Notes: generated from the sequence alone by a model not told the origin. 64,000 nucleotides of DNA from Aphidius gifuensis (GCF_014905175.1 NC_057788.1:6820001-6884000); one strand, 5' to 3'. Shown: positions 25,511-38,418, counted from the stretch's first letter. Translations and numbers: made by a program.

Positions 25511-28500
25511 GTAAAAAATAAAATCAAATATTATTTAAAAAATATAAATTATCTCATCTATATAATTCAAATATAATCTATCCATTCATATATTACTATT
25601 TTACCGCGAGTAAAAAAAAATTTAAAAATAAATAACTTGTTGATATTATTATTTGAGAAAAAAATAAAATAATAACTAAAAAAAAAGACGTGTTGATAAG
25701 CCAAGACTAATTGACTTGGACCTCGAAGGTGCTGAGACGGAAAAATAAATAAAATAAAAAAACCATCACAAATTTATAAGTGGTAATCGGGCACAGTAAA
25801 TTGATTATCTTTCAAACATTTTATGTTTTTAAATGCATTGAATTTTTTTTTTTTTTTTAAATACAAAAAATTTATTATTGTCAATTGAGATTAGAAATAT
25901 TACTGACAATAATAAATATTTTTTTTTTAATTTTTTAAAACTCATTATTTAGTTTAAAATATAAATTAACATGTTGACGAGAATTTTATTTATTTTTTAT
26001 ATTTTTTTTTCATACTCTTCTTCGTTTCTCAAGCATAATTCCCTCACCATCAAATTCCGTGACCCTAAATATGCTCTCGTGAATATTTTTCGATGGGAAA
26101 CGAAAGATACTGAAATTCCTTTCGTTCCGTGATATGCAAAAATAAAAAAAAATGTATTTTTTTGAATATTATTTTGAAGAAGATGAGAAAAGCATACGTG
26201 AATCTATATATACAAAAAAGTGTGAGTCAAGGAGTGGCCATGGCCAAAAAATTAAAGAATAAATAATAAAAAATTCACATGAATATTAACACGATTTCTC
26301 TCCTGAATTGAGTGTTCCATTTCGTTGCAGTAACAATTTATATTTGTTGCCTTGTTAAGAGTCAGGGATGTGACGAAAAATCAAAACAGGGTTAAAAGAG
26401 AAAAGGGGGAGGGTAGAGGTGGAGGTTTAAAAAACAAATATACCAATATAAAATTCAGGTCGAGGGGATGCCAATATCATGCAAATACAAGGTGCGTTTT
26501 CATTGTCTCAAATAAATTTCAATAAAGTTCTCCAAAATAAAAAATATAAATTTATGCACGAATGTAAAGCATTGTAAAAAGAAAAAAAAAAGACAAAAGA
26601 AAAATAAATAATTTTATCTTTTTTGAGTCAAGTGTATGACTCATACAGGTCAATGATTCTTCATGGTTGTCATTTTCAAATTTTTAACCATTGACACAAC
26701 GAATATATAATTACTTTGAAAAACAATTGATGAAAAACGAACTATAGTATTTAAAAATATATCCCGTTTTTTGTATTACATCAAATTAAAATAAATAAAT
26801 AAAAAAAAAACATCTTCATTTACATTTGGTGACCATATATATATTCTTATCTTGTGGACTTGCGGTCACAGACTTGGAACATTGAACTTCCGGCGATGGA
26901 GAAAGGCACTCAAGTCGTTATACAACATTTCCGTATAACGTTATATTCTAACATTAAACTTACAGATATTTGCAACATATTGCACAGGTGAAATTAGAAA
27001 AAAAAAAAAGATAAGAAATAAAATTGAGAGAATAAAATTATAAAAAAAAAAAAAAACATATATAGACAAACTATCAAATTGGTTGAACTGCAATCACTTT
27101 TAGCATTAGTACACTTATAAGAAACTATTAGTATCATCGTAAAGTGAAGTGCATATACAAGTCAAATAAATGTGTTGAATATTTATGAAAATTTGCAATT
27201 AAATATTATTATATCCACCTACTCTTATAATTGCCAACAATATTGAATTTTTTTTTTTAAATACATGGTTCTAGATAACAAGTGCTTTGTATGATTTTTA
27301 CAACTTTGACACACACATTTTCATTTTGCCTGATAATTTTTGTTCTAAATCTATACATTCATACATCTATAAAATAATTTTTGAATTAAATTTCTTTGCT
27401 AAATGAATAAATAAATGAATAAATGATAATCACAATATTCGGAAGTAGGAAAATACAATCTTCCATCATCAAGAGACACAAAAGATGTGAAAATATCTTT
27501 GTATATGTATGTGAAATAAAAAAAAAAAAAAAAAGTATCATAAAAACCGTGTGACCTGGGAGGAAACCACGAACCACAGATCTCGCCCATAAGCAAACGA
27601 TTTACGATCGTCCTTTCTTTGCATACTCAGTTTACTAAGTTTTTTTTTTTTTTTTTCGCATGTATTCATATAGTAAATCACATATCATACATATCTATGA
27701 ACAATAATATATCTTCATTCATTATTGTCATTCAGTCTTGTCTTATTAATTGCATTTAATGGCTAGTTATAATATAATTCATTATTTAATCTATATATGA
27801 AAATATATTAATAATAATTCATAATTCATCTATTTAGTATAAATATATATCTGATTTAATTGACGTTCATAATCAATCATATTATATAAATTAATCAAAT
27901 TCATGTATTTAAATATTCATGATATGAATATGATATGTCATTAATGGCTACCAACCATCAGAATGACAAGCAATGACAACAATGACAGAATGTACTATCT
28001 TCGTCTTTACGATGACTTAATTACGAGGAAATATATATATCTCGATTATTAAAGCATAACGAAGTTCGAACTACCATTATTCAGATTACTCACTCTATAT
28101 ATGCAATTGATATTCATAATAATCTTATGTTACAATATCCAATAAATGTTAAAATCTTATGTTATAATATAAATATTAGAATAATATATAATATTTAATT
28201 ATATTTTACATATAGAATAATAAAGTATATATATTCATTCTATTTCATGACTCAGTGTGTTTGTTTCTTCGTTTCTGATTTGTATATATATATATAAAAT
28301 TCAAGGCCCACCTACAGATGAACCCGTAGACCCTCGTATGTGGGCCAAACCGCGTGCGCGCAACAACCGACAACGACGATCCGTTTCGCTTTACGATGAC
28401 TTTACGAGGAAATAAATTCTGGGCTCCATGAAAGGATCCAGTATCGCACAATATTCTCTTTGACACCAAGAAAATATTCTTACTTAACCTTTCATTACAA

Positions 28501-31500
28501 AAGAAATGAAAAAGAGAAAAGAAAAAATAAAAATATCTTTTTTTTTTCATTAAAAAATAATAATAAAAAAAATGTCATTTTTAAATAAATAAAATAAAAT
28601 AAAAAATGATGATGAATAAAATAATACGGGTTTTGTTATTTGTGACATATACACAATGGTGTAATTTAAAATCAGGAGCAAATGTCTACTTAGTATAATA
28701 AATTATCATCAAATTGCATCCAAATGTTTTTTTTTTCTGATATTTTTTTTTTGTTGATGCATGCGTATATATTTGTATGCATGTGTGTCCTGATTTTTTA
28801 TTTTTAAAATCATTATGTCCTTGACACCTGTAGCATATATAATTGTGCATAAAAAATTGTGTTTAAATTTTTTTTATTTTGCGAAATCAAGAGCAATATT
28901 ATTCATCAAGTGCAATTTATTCAATGAGTTTTTTATTTTTATATTTTTTTTTATTCTTTGTCTTTGATTGATATTATTTTTTTTTATATTGTTTATTGTT
29001 ACAATCGAGTTTGAATTTCTTTCCATTACCATTTTAATCTTGTGATCAAGTCAATTTATCCAAGGCACGCGGCAATTCAAGAAACTTTTCAAGCTTTCAG
29101 CGTGCATACAAACGTGAACCGCACTTGTATCGCGTCAATCCTCGTTTGATTTCATGGTCATATGTTGTACACAGTAGACATTCGAATAGCCGATCAAATT
29201 GTCTATGTGTTTATGTATATATGCGTTTAACAAATGTGCATTTACCAGGATATATTTTGCTAAGATCGTTGGACCATCGTTTGACTAACTGACGCAAGCA
29301 AATCGCCCAACAGACAAATTCTCTATTCTATGCCTTATCGGTGATTTTTTTTCATTTTTTTTTCTTCGACTCTAAAGAAGCTAAAGTAAATAAATAAAAA
29401 AACTATATATATATAAAAAAAAAAATGAATAGAATAAAAAAAAAGCCAAGCATCTTAACGTACGATCCTGCCAGTCGGGGATCTTGCCATAACGGCTGAT
29501 CTACGGAAATTCTATAGACGTGAAAAGACATTCAAGTATAAAATTTATTTATTTTTTTTATTTATTTATTTATTTAAACTTTCTGTATCGCATATCCCTA
29601 CTGCCTGTCATTTGGCAACATTCTCGTATGTTATTTTATCGTCACTGCATAAACAATTAAATCAAAAAAGGATAAAAAAAAAAAAAAAAGATTCCAGATC
29701 TACTTTGAAATAAAAATAAAAAAAAAAATTTACGATATTTCGATTTGATGTTTCAAAGAAAAACGAGAGTGCTACATTTCACATTCCAAACACACGCAGT
29801 CGCGAGTCCAAGAACTTCAAGGTCTACCACGATTAATACAACTCGTGAGTTCTAGTTATATAGTCTTGGGTCTTTGCCAAACTCAAAATGAAAAAGAAAA
29901 AAAAATAATATATATCATAAACATCTCCATGCGAGTGACCGTGTTTCCTTGAATATCTTTCTCACTTTTTTTTTCATCTTCATGCGGTCCAGCATCATGG
30001 ATGAATCATTATGGCTTTGTGGAATGTCATCAAGGAAAGAATAACAATTTAAAATCATCTGACAAATTAAAAAAAAATATTTATATAAAGAGATCAAACG
30101 ATGAATCATCTTGAAAGTTATGTATTGCAATAGTAAGTCATCTCAAAGCGATCATATTCACATGTAGTAAATATATACCCAGAGTAGAAAGCTCACTTTC
30201 CAAAGTCATGAAATTAGAGTTGTCATCAAAGTATATCATCAAATAATCATTCAAAGTGATGTCATAAAATCAACATGATTAAACATCCATAAACTGTTGA
30301 ATGCAGTAATTATTATTTTTGATATTTATAAAGAAAAATATTATTTTTTATAAAAAGCCGTATGTGGATCCGGAAATGAATGATGCTTGGGCACGTCTTC
30401 AACTTGTCCACATATAATTTCATGATGACGCGCGCACAGGTGGTTATGGGAACCACGCTTGGTCGTCGTTTCTGTAACTTGCACGCCTGGTACATTCGCG
30501 AGGTCAAGACAATGACGCGCGACACGAGACCCCTCTCACCCAACTATACATATATCTAGACAGCGGACATGACCACACCAACTTTACAATATATATGAGT
30601 AAGACAAAATGATGATAAAGAAAAAAATAAATAAAAGAATCAACAAGAGAAAGAAATGAAATGAAAAAAAATTAAATATATATATAAATAAAAAGAAAGA
30701 CAGAGAAAAGTTTTGCGCGCCTCACGCGGTACCAGTGCCTGGACAGGCCATTTCACATTCCCACGTCCTTAATATAGATTGTTGATACACGGAGTAGACG
30801 GTTCAACGAACACAGATGTGTATTATATTTGCTAGCTCACAAATACATGTGATGTACTATATCAAGATAGGTTTATTATAATATGAAGAAAGGTGAAATG
30901 GTTGACCAATCGGTGGGTGGGTTAAATTGTCCCACGGCACATACTTGTTAATATATTATTACATTGCTAAAAAGGCGTAACAAAAATTTATTTTGGCAGT
31001 GTCAATCAATTGTGATCAATAAAAAAAAATTTTTTTTTTCAAGTTTCATTCTTACAGCTTACTCATCATTCAATAATTCAAATTGAAATAAAAAAAAAAG
31101 CAACAAATCATTCGAATTTTATATACCTGCTGTTTCATTAAATTTAATATATATATATATATTTTTTTTTTTCGTTTTCAAATTAATGATTGACATTCTT
31201 CAATCACTTGTAGTTGTAAAAAATATAATATCGACATCTTCGATCCTCATTCAACATAATTGCACGCACACACACAAATCCATTTGCAAGATATTACTTC
31301 GAAGAATTTATATCAAGTCAACGTAAACTTTATAAGAAAACATTTGGAATTTAAAAAAATGCATTTATATATTTATTTATAATGTGTGTGTGTATGTGTT
31401 GTGTGTATATAGTCTTCCGGATTCTTTGAGATTTGTGACTACACTAGCTATATTGCAAAAGTCGTTGATACTGATAACGTACAAAACTTTTACCATCAGA

Positions 31501-33143
31501 AATACGTTGAGCACACGCGGTGACAAAGTTTTTCCTTGTGGTAACACATTTTATGGTCTCAACAAATCGCTTCAGGATTCCGGGCGTGCCAACTGATTTG
31601 AGATAATCCCAGTTGCCTGTCGGCATATACGACGGATTTGTCGCACGCGACCCCTAAATGGTATGGTACATCGGCCGTTCAAAGCAATCTCAAGCCACTT
31701 GTTTAACGCGTTTGCAAAAAACAATTTTCCAATAAACATGGATATAAAATAAAAAATTATTTATTTAATATTTTTTTTAAAATACTATTTTCAATAGAGT
31801 TAAAAAAAAAAGAAATTGATATATTAAAATTTAAAATAGGTAATTGCAAATTTGAATTCTTTTTTCTGTTGAATTTTGTTCATCAAGATTTTAAAAAATA
31901 AAATAAATTATAAATTCAAGAATGACATGGTAACCTCTTTTGCACAGTAGCAGTGACAAGTCGTGGATCATCTGGTGTGTTTGTGTTAGGTCTACCCCAG
32001 TAGTGAGATCTCTAAAAGATTGCTACTGAAAGATTGTGTGTGACGCTGGTTAGTTGAATCTCGTCACTTAAAAGTCCGACTGTTTCACGACACAAACTAT
32101 GCAAAATGCAATATATTTATCATATTTTAAGTTATTTATTTATTTATTATTTTAATTTTTTTACCCATCTCTCTATCATATCACCACAATCATCATAATT
32201 AACATTTTTTATCATCACCAACATTCATCCATTTTTATATATATTCTTCAACAAACAAAATATATTATATTTGCAACCGCGTATATGCGTGAATAAACAA
32301 CAGATGAGTTTATGGTCAGAATATGTCTACATAGTAAAAAATATGACACGTCATTTTTGTAATTATTATTGTGGTTCGTGAGAATTGTCCATGTCTCTAT
32401 CATACTATTCAACAGATGATGGAAAAAAAAATAATAAATAAATAAAAAAAAACATGTCACGTTATTTTAAAATATAATCTTGACATTAACCACTAAAAGA
32501 ATTTTTTTTTTTCTAAATTATATTTGACCGGAAAATTGAAAATCACAAACAATATTCAAATTAACATGAAAAAATAAATAAATAAATAATTAATAATATT
32601 TTTTATTATAATTTCGATTAGGTTGAGACTTGAGATAGAAATTAGAAAAAAAATAAAATATATACGCGCGTATTTCTCACAAAAGACTTTTGAAAGCTAC
32701 ATCGTAAATTAATTCTCGATGACCGTGTGAGCCTGTACCACTGCTTTTCTTCGATGCTTTTATATACTACCATGCAATGTGGCTCATCTTCTTCAAGGCG
32801 GTTTTATCGTCAGCCGACAAGCGTTTAACTTTACGATCAACCATACTGTATATTGCCCACCTCCTTTTATATCTACACACATACCCACACAGCTATATAT
32901 ATTATGTATTTATGAATTTTCCTCATCTGTATGTATAATATTAATATTTTTTTTTCTTCATTTTAATATTTTTTTGTATGTCTACAAGCATGCTAATTCT
33001 AATAATGTGCATGGAATTCAAGACACGCCTCATATTACGACTGTTAATTATAGTATAAATTAAATTTAAACTATTTGAATTATTATTGACAGTAATAATA
33101 ATCAATTTTAATAATTTTTTATTGTTTTTTTTTTTTGTTTCAG
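25511..33143 (+). other. Intron between the two zinc-finger exons
   Basis: The 7.6 kb intron runs from GTAAAAA to TTGTTTCAG and splits the DNA-binding domain between its two fingers, a position expected for this family. It contains many balanced-composition islands in A/T DNA, notably near 26030-26130, 26840-27000, 28240-28460, 29030-29340, 29460-29530, 29740-29900, 30350-30560, 30720-30960, 31190-31700, 31920-32110 and 32690-32890. By analogy with insect gap and segmentation genes these are candidate enhancers; no open frame in them is convincing. Confidence 0.9.
28001..28413 (+). repeat. Pair of short direct repeats about 385 bp apart
   Basis: The string CTTTACGATGACTT followed by TACGAGGAAATA occurs at 28005-28033 (with AAT inserted) and again at 28389-28413, inside the receptor gene's intron. 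The match is too long for chance in such different flanks. It may be a repeated factor-binding module or the footprint of a small duplication. Confidence 0.6.
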
Positions 33144-34322
33144 TCATTCTTTGGCCGTACCTATAATAATCTTGGAAGTATATCAGAATGTAAAAATGGT
33201 GGTAATTGTGTAATAAATAAAAAAAATAGAACAGCATGTAAAGCATGTAGATTACGTAAATGTTTATATGTTGGTATGTCAAAATCAGGATCAAGATATG
33301 GTAGAAGATCAAATTGGTTTAAAATACATTGTCTGCTACAAGAACAAACAAATAGTAATCATTCAGGTATAACACCAAATCCATTTGGTACAAATTATTT
33401 ACCAAATTTTATGGCATCATCACAAACAAATCAAAATGTATTTAAAGATAATGATCGTACATCACCAAATAATGATGATCATATATTACAATCACAATTA
33501 TTACATTATTCAATGATGAAACAAGTACGTAATAATAAATCACCACATTCAGATGATGCATTATTACAAAATCAACTTAAATTACTTGCATGGCATAAAG
33601 AACAAGAACGTGCTGGTCAACAACATCAAAAACAAATAAAACAACAAAATATTGGTACACCACCACGTGATTGTACATCACCAACATATGCATATAAACA
33701 TCCATCAACAATATATCCACAAAATTTTCCACAAAAAGAAATGATAATACCATCAAGTCCAGAAGTATTTCGTCCATTTTCATCAACACCATTACCATAT
33801 AAAAGAACTGCTGAAACACCAAGTGATAGTGGTACATCAATATCATCACATTGTGATGTTAATGATAATGATGAATCAAGAAGTAATTCAGCAATGAGTT
33901 ATTTTAAAGGTAATACATCACCAACATTATCTGAACGTGATTATACACCAAAAAAAATTAATTCATCATTATCATCATTAGCAAATCAATATAATCCATT
34001 TCCACAAATTAATTGTGTTTATCCACCACCTGGTCTTGTAACACCAGCAACATCACAACATTCACCAAGAGGTGGTGATTTATTACTTGTTAGTCCAAAT
34101 CATGCTCTTGTTGCTGTACAACAAGATGAACCAATTGATTTAAGTATAAGATCAACGCATAGCTCATTAAGAAGAACTATTAGTCCGGATAATTATAATA
34201 ATAATAATAATGATAGACCGAAAAGTAGATGTAGCATTAATGAAGAGACTACAATTAAAGGTAAACCATTGGATTTAACTTTGAGTGTTAAAAGGCCAAT
34301 TGAACTTGGTTTATCTATTTAA
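33144..34322 (+). CDS. kni/knrl/eg: Knirps-family nuclear receptor, coding exon 2 (second finger to stop)
   Basis: This exon completes a 418-residue sequence-specific repressor. Residues 27-66 carry the rest of the DNA-binding domain, with second-finger cysteines 42, 48, 58 and 61. Residues 67-94 form the family-specific knirps box (GMSKSGSRYGRRSNWFKIHC). No ligand-binding domain follows, which defines the NR0A class of orphan receptors acting in the nucleus as monomeric DNA binders. The remainder is Ser/Pro/Gln/Asn-rich and presumably disordered, with a Gln-rich patch near 180-195 and an Asn run near 375-383. Two CtBP-corepressor motifs are visible: PIDLS at 356-360 and PLDLT at 401-405, as in short-range repressors of this family. 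Acceptor TTTGTTTCAG and phase 0 match exon 1. Family assignment is secure; I cannot tell the knirps, knirps-related and eagle orthologues apart from sequence alone. Confidence 0.96.
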   Translation, partial: SFFGRTYNNLGSISECKNGGNCVINKKNRTACKACRLRKCLYVGMSKSGSRYGRRSNWFKIHCLLQEQTNSNHSGITPNPFGTNYLPNFMASSQTNQNVFKDNDRTSPNNDDHILQSQLLHYSMMKQVRNNKSPHSDDALLQNQLKLLAWHKEQERAGQQHQKQIKQQNIGTPPRDCTSPTYAYKHPSTIYPQNFPQKEMIIPSSPEVFRPFSSTPLPYKRTAETPSDSGTSISSHCDVNDNDESRSNSAMSYFKGNTSPTLSERDYTPKKINSSLSSLANQYNPFPQINCVYPPPGLVTPATSQHSPRGGDLLLVSPNHALVAVQQDEPIDLSIRSTHSSLRRTISPDNYNNNNNDRPKSRCSINEETTIKGKPLDLTLSVKRPIELGLSI

Positions 34323-35090
34323 ATAATAATGACAATAACAACAGAAACAAAAAAAGAAAAAAAAATATTTTATTATTATTATTGATATTATTGATATTAT
34401 TATTTTATTTGTATTATTATTATTTTTTTTTTTTTCGTATTTTATAAAATTTTATTTGGTGAATGAAATGTGAGAAATGAACCAGGTTGTACAACTCACA
34501 AAATGTGTTCAATGTGTATATAGTTGATTTTTTTTTCTTTTTTTTTTTTCATTTTAAACTTTCAAATTTTTTTAATTTATTATAAAAATATTTCGAATGA
34601 ATATTTTATTTTTATGAATGAATTTATATATCTAGTTTCTTTTTTTCTTTCTTTTTTGATGTAGTAAAAAAAACTATATATTTGTAAACAAAAAATTTAA
34701 AAAAATAAAAAAAAAAAAATAATATGCCAATAGAGTATATTTTGATATAACTGATTGGGCCAGTTAAAAATGTGCCTTAGAATTTATATTCATGTACATA
34801 AACACAGACAAAAAAAAAAACAATTAAAGACTAAGGTTTAAATAGCCAATGTAGTTTTTGGCAATGATAAAAAAAAAAATAAATACAAAATTAAAAAAAA
34901 AAAGTAAAAAATAAAACAAGTTTCATGTTTGTAAATATTGTAAGACCATAATGGGACTTGTTGTACACCACGTATCCACGATGATATAAAAAAAAACCGA
35001 TTAAAAAATTGCAGAAAAAAAAAGTGTATTATTTTTTTTTTAAATCTTTGTACATAATATTGAAATAAACTGTTTATTTGGTGTCAAAAA
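34323..35090 (+). other. 3'UTR of the knirps-family gene with three Pumilio-type sites
   Basis: The A/T-rich 3'UTR follows the TAA stop at 34320-34322. It contains UGUANAUA Pumilio/PUF sites as TGTACATA at 34793-34800, TGTAAATA at 34930-34937 and TGTACATA at 35049-35056. An AATAAA hexamer at 35064-35069 followed by a T/G-rich stretch gives a likely cleavage site near 35085-35095. PUF-mediated repression or decay of the mRNA is inferred from the sites. Confidence 0.7.
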
Positions 35091-35985
35091 GTGCTTGATT
35101 TTAACTTGTCGAGACTGAAGGTAGAACGCTAAATAAAATTGAGATAATGGATAAATTATCAATCGAATAGGCAGCATCAAATGCAGCTAGTTATAACTGA
35201 TGTATAATAAAAAAAAAAAAATAATAATATTTGTTGTAAAAATAAATTGCTGAATTATTTAGATAAACAATTGTTCAATCTTCAATTTAAAAAAAAAATT
35301 ATATTTCGTAATACTGCACTTTGAGTTGCAGATACAGAAGTGATAATAAAAAAAAATTTATAAATATAATTTTCAAGTTATTTATTAACCTGTCCTTATT
35401 GATAATAACCTTCTACCTTTTAATTTTGATTATATAAAAAACTTTTGAGTACTTACTTTGTGTTGATTTTGTCTCGATGATTTTTTCGATGAACAAGTAG
35501 AAGTTGTCAATGAAAAAACTCGACTCGAAGAAATTATCATACACCAGCAATATTATTCTTGACTCAGTTGTCCCCATTATTTCACTAGCATCTAAACATT
35601 GATAAATTAAAATTTAATATTTATATTTTTCATTATAAAATTTATAAATTGAAATGTTTTGTATTATTGCATTCATAACAATTCAATGCCTAGGTATATT
35701 GTTGGTGGTTTTACATCACGACACAAACAAAGAAAGGCTTCGTTGACACAATTTATATTTTGATTGACATTTTAATAAATAAAGAAAAAAATTTATTACA
35801 TTTTTTATATTTATGACAACAAAATCATGAATATAAAATCATGAATTTTTTTTTATTTATTTATTTATACATAAAACAAGGTAAAAAATATTAATTTTTA
35901 CACACCTTTGATCTAATTTATGATCAATGTATTTCTTCGTCTTCTTGCCACTGTAATCACTGTCAATATCTCCAGTCCATTCCAT
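35040..35985 (-). CDS. Possible small spliced minus-strand gene convergent with the receptor gene
   Basis: Three minus-strand exons can be joined with consistent phase. Exon A is 35986-35906 (acceptor ATTTTACAG, ATG at 35985, donor CAAAG/GTGTGT). Exon B is 35584-35457 (acceptor GATGCTAG, donor CACAAA/GTAAGTAC, an excellent site). Exon C starts at 35128 (acceptor TTTTATTTAG) and reaches a TAA at 35042-35040. The product would be 98 residues, beginning MEWTGDIDSDYSGKKTKKY. I do not recognise it, and no signal peptide is seen. A 5'UTR exon may lie in the balanced island 36090-36290. The joins were chosen to keep frame, so some agreement is built in. The last codons also lie beyond a minus-strand AATAAA at 35078-35073. 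A non-coding antisense transcript is an equal possibility. Confidence 0.3.
35063..35079. terminator. Palindromic bidirectional poly(A) signal
   Basis: AAATAAAC and GTTTATTT form an 8-bp inverted repeat around a single T, giving AATAAA on the plus strand (35064-35069) and on the minus strand (35078-35073). Plus-strand use would end the receptor mRNA; minus-strand use could end a convergent transcript from about 36 kb. The plus-strand signal is well supported by position; minus-strand use is inferred. Confidence 0.6.
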
Positions 35986-38418
35986 TCTGTAAAATAAAAT
36001 TGAAATTTCTAATTAATAAAATTTAAAATTTTTTAAAACTAACAATTATATTTGAATTTCAATAAAACCGAGAAAACGAAGGAAGTATAAAGTCAGGTCA
36101 CGAATCAACAAGAATGTAAAATTAAAAAGTTATTTTGTTCTCTTTTAAATGACACTCAAATCCACTTTCCTTTTTTTCCTATTTCCTATTATAAAAGTAA
36201 TGGTATTTAAGACTGAGGATCATCCTCCAAAGGACAAGATAACCGACAACACTAAAACACAAAAAGCTGTGTGATCTTCTAGGCCTCGCAAATAATATAG
36301 AAAAACAGAAGAAAAAAAAAAACAAATAAATAAACCAAGAGGTGATGATAAAGCCAGTATATAAAATAAATTATTTAATTTTTTTATTATATAAAAAGTT
36401 TGATAGATTTTGATTTATTTTATTTCCCTTTAATATCGTTTGTATATTTACTATATGCTTTAAGGAGGTCAAGTATTTCAAAACACCGAGTACAAATCAC
36501 TCAGTTGAGAAATAAATCGTGATGAAAAAAAAAAAATAAATAAATAAAATAGAAAAAAAATAGTAGTTACAAAGGGGGGAAGAAAAAGGAAAAAAAAAAA
36601 AAAAATAGGAAATCCAATAATGCAGAAGTCAAAAAATCAAATATAACTTGAGGGCATGCTTGGATATTGGTGACCTTGTGGGGACCTATGAAAATGCGTT
36701 GGTGGACATTTTAATGTTTAATCTAAAAATGTACATATAGCTTTATGTATATATTTCAATGTATACTGTTAAATTATACACCATTAATCAATTGCACCAG
36801 GAAGCAATGGATTGCAAAATCATCAAACCAAACATATACCCAACTATTATATACACAACTAAGTATTAAATGTTTATAAACGTTAGATCGCGACACTTAA
36901 CCTTGGCAGGTCGTATACGTTCTTTTTCCGTTCTGTAATTCAACTTAAACTCAATCAACTATTTTATATATATATATATTTTTTTTATTGTCATCATTTT
37001 ATTTAAAAAAAATAACAATCTATTACGACTGTAGTGAATTTTATTTTATCTCAAAGATTTTATGTTTATAATTTGATATTCGCATATATATATTTGTTAG
37101 AATAAGTTGTTTGAATTCCATTATTATTGACAATTTACTAATTAATGATAAATTTATGATAATATACTTTGATGAAATATTTAAACAAATTTAAATCAGC
37201 ACGTGCGTATTACGATGATGATAGAGTACACACACTACAGCTTGTAAAGAACGCATCATCAAATTGTATATAACAAAACGAAGCCAGAGGCAATGCGTCA
37301 ACTCGTTGCGACGGCTTATACATTACACCATATGGCAATAAGCAATCATTCATGCTCATCATGACTCTATGTATGAGTTGGGCAATGCTACTGTAATACC
37401 TTTATTTCTTAAATATAAATTTTTTTTTTTAATTTTATTTTTGTTAATTTTTATTCTCTGCTAATATTTGGTAATTTAAAAAGTTGTTTTTTGGTTAAAA
37501 ATATGTTTTTTAATTTTTGTTTTTCAAGTTTAATTTTTAAATTCAAAACACGATGATATGCAGAAAATTAGTGGTGTAAAAAAAATATATATATATTTAT
37601 TAAATTGCTGATCAATTATCGACAGTTTGAGCCGGTTTATAACTCAATTTAAAGTAATTGGGCCGCACTGATGCACGACTCACATTTTTGTATAAAAAGT
37701 GTGTTGGTTAACACCGTGGTGGGCTGTAAATTGCTGATATTCAATTCATCATTATTATTCACATAAATCAAATATTTAATTTATGGTTAATTTTCCTCAA
37801 CTTTTTTATGTAATTATATTTTAATCAAAATTCGTGAGTCTTTAAATCATGTAAATATATTTTTAATATTTAAATCAATTTAATTATTACAAATAGAAAT
37901 TTTTTAAAAAATATCAAAAAATTATTTTCTTTCAAAATAAAAATAAATTATATTTCTTAATTTTTATATTTAAACAAAAATTGGGAAATTAATAATATAT
38001 CTTTTTTTTTTTTTTAATTTAAAACAAAATCAATTCATTAATATTTAATTTTTTAAGAAACGGAATTTCATTTGTAACATTCAAAGAGAACCAGCAGGAT
38101 AAAAAAAAAAAATGTATTTACAACGAACGGAAGCATAAAAATAAAAATAAAATATATATATCAATATAATGTGGAAAAAATATAAAATAAAAAAAAAAAT
38201 TATAATCCCCGAGAAAGCATGGGATACATAAGATGGGATGTTTGTTGACTCTGTTGATATCAGGAAAGCTGTACAGTTTGATTTTCTCGTGAGTTGACAT
38301 CCGACGTGATCAAAAAACCAATGAAACCAAAGAGAAGACAAGATCTGGGATATTCATCGTCTAATGTGACTTGATCGCTGTATCGATTACCACCGATTAA
38401 GAGCAATAGATTGCGTAC

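Noticed and set aside
28245..28550. 101-codon minus-strand frame
   Set aside because: Mixes poly-A-derived Lys/Phe sequence with an island; no domain or splice support.
33577..33849. 90-codon minus-strand frame inside receptor exon 2
   Set aside because: Antisense shadow of the receptor coding sequence; its Met/Val/Leu bias mirrors the CAT/CAA codons on the real strand.
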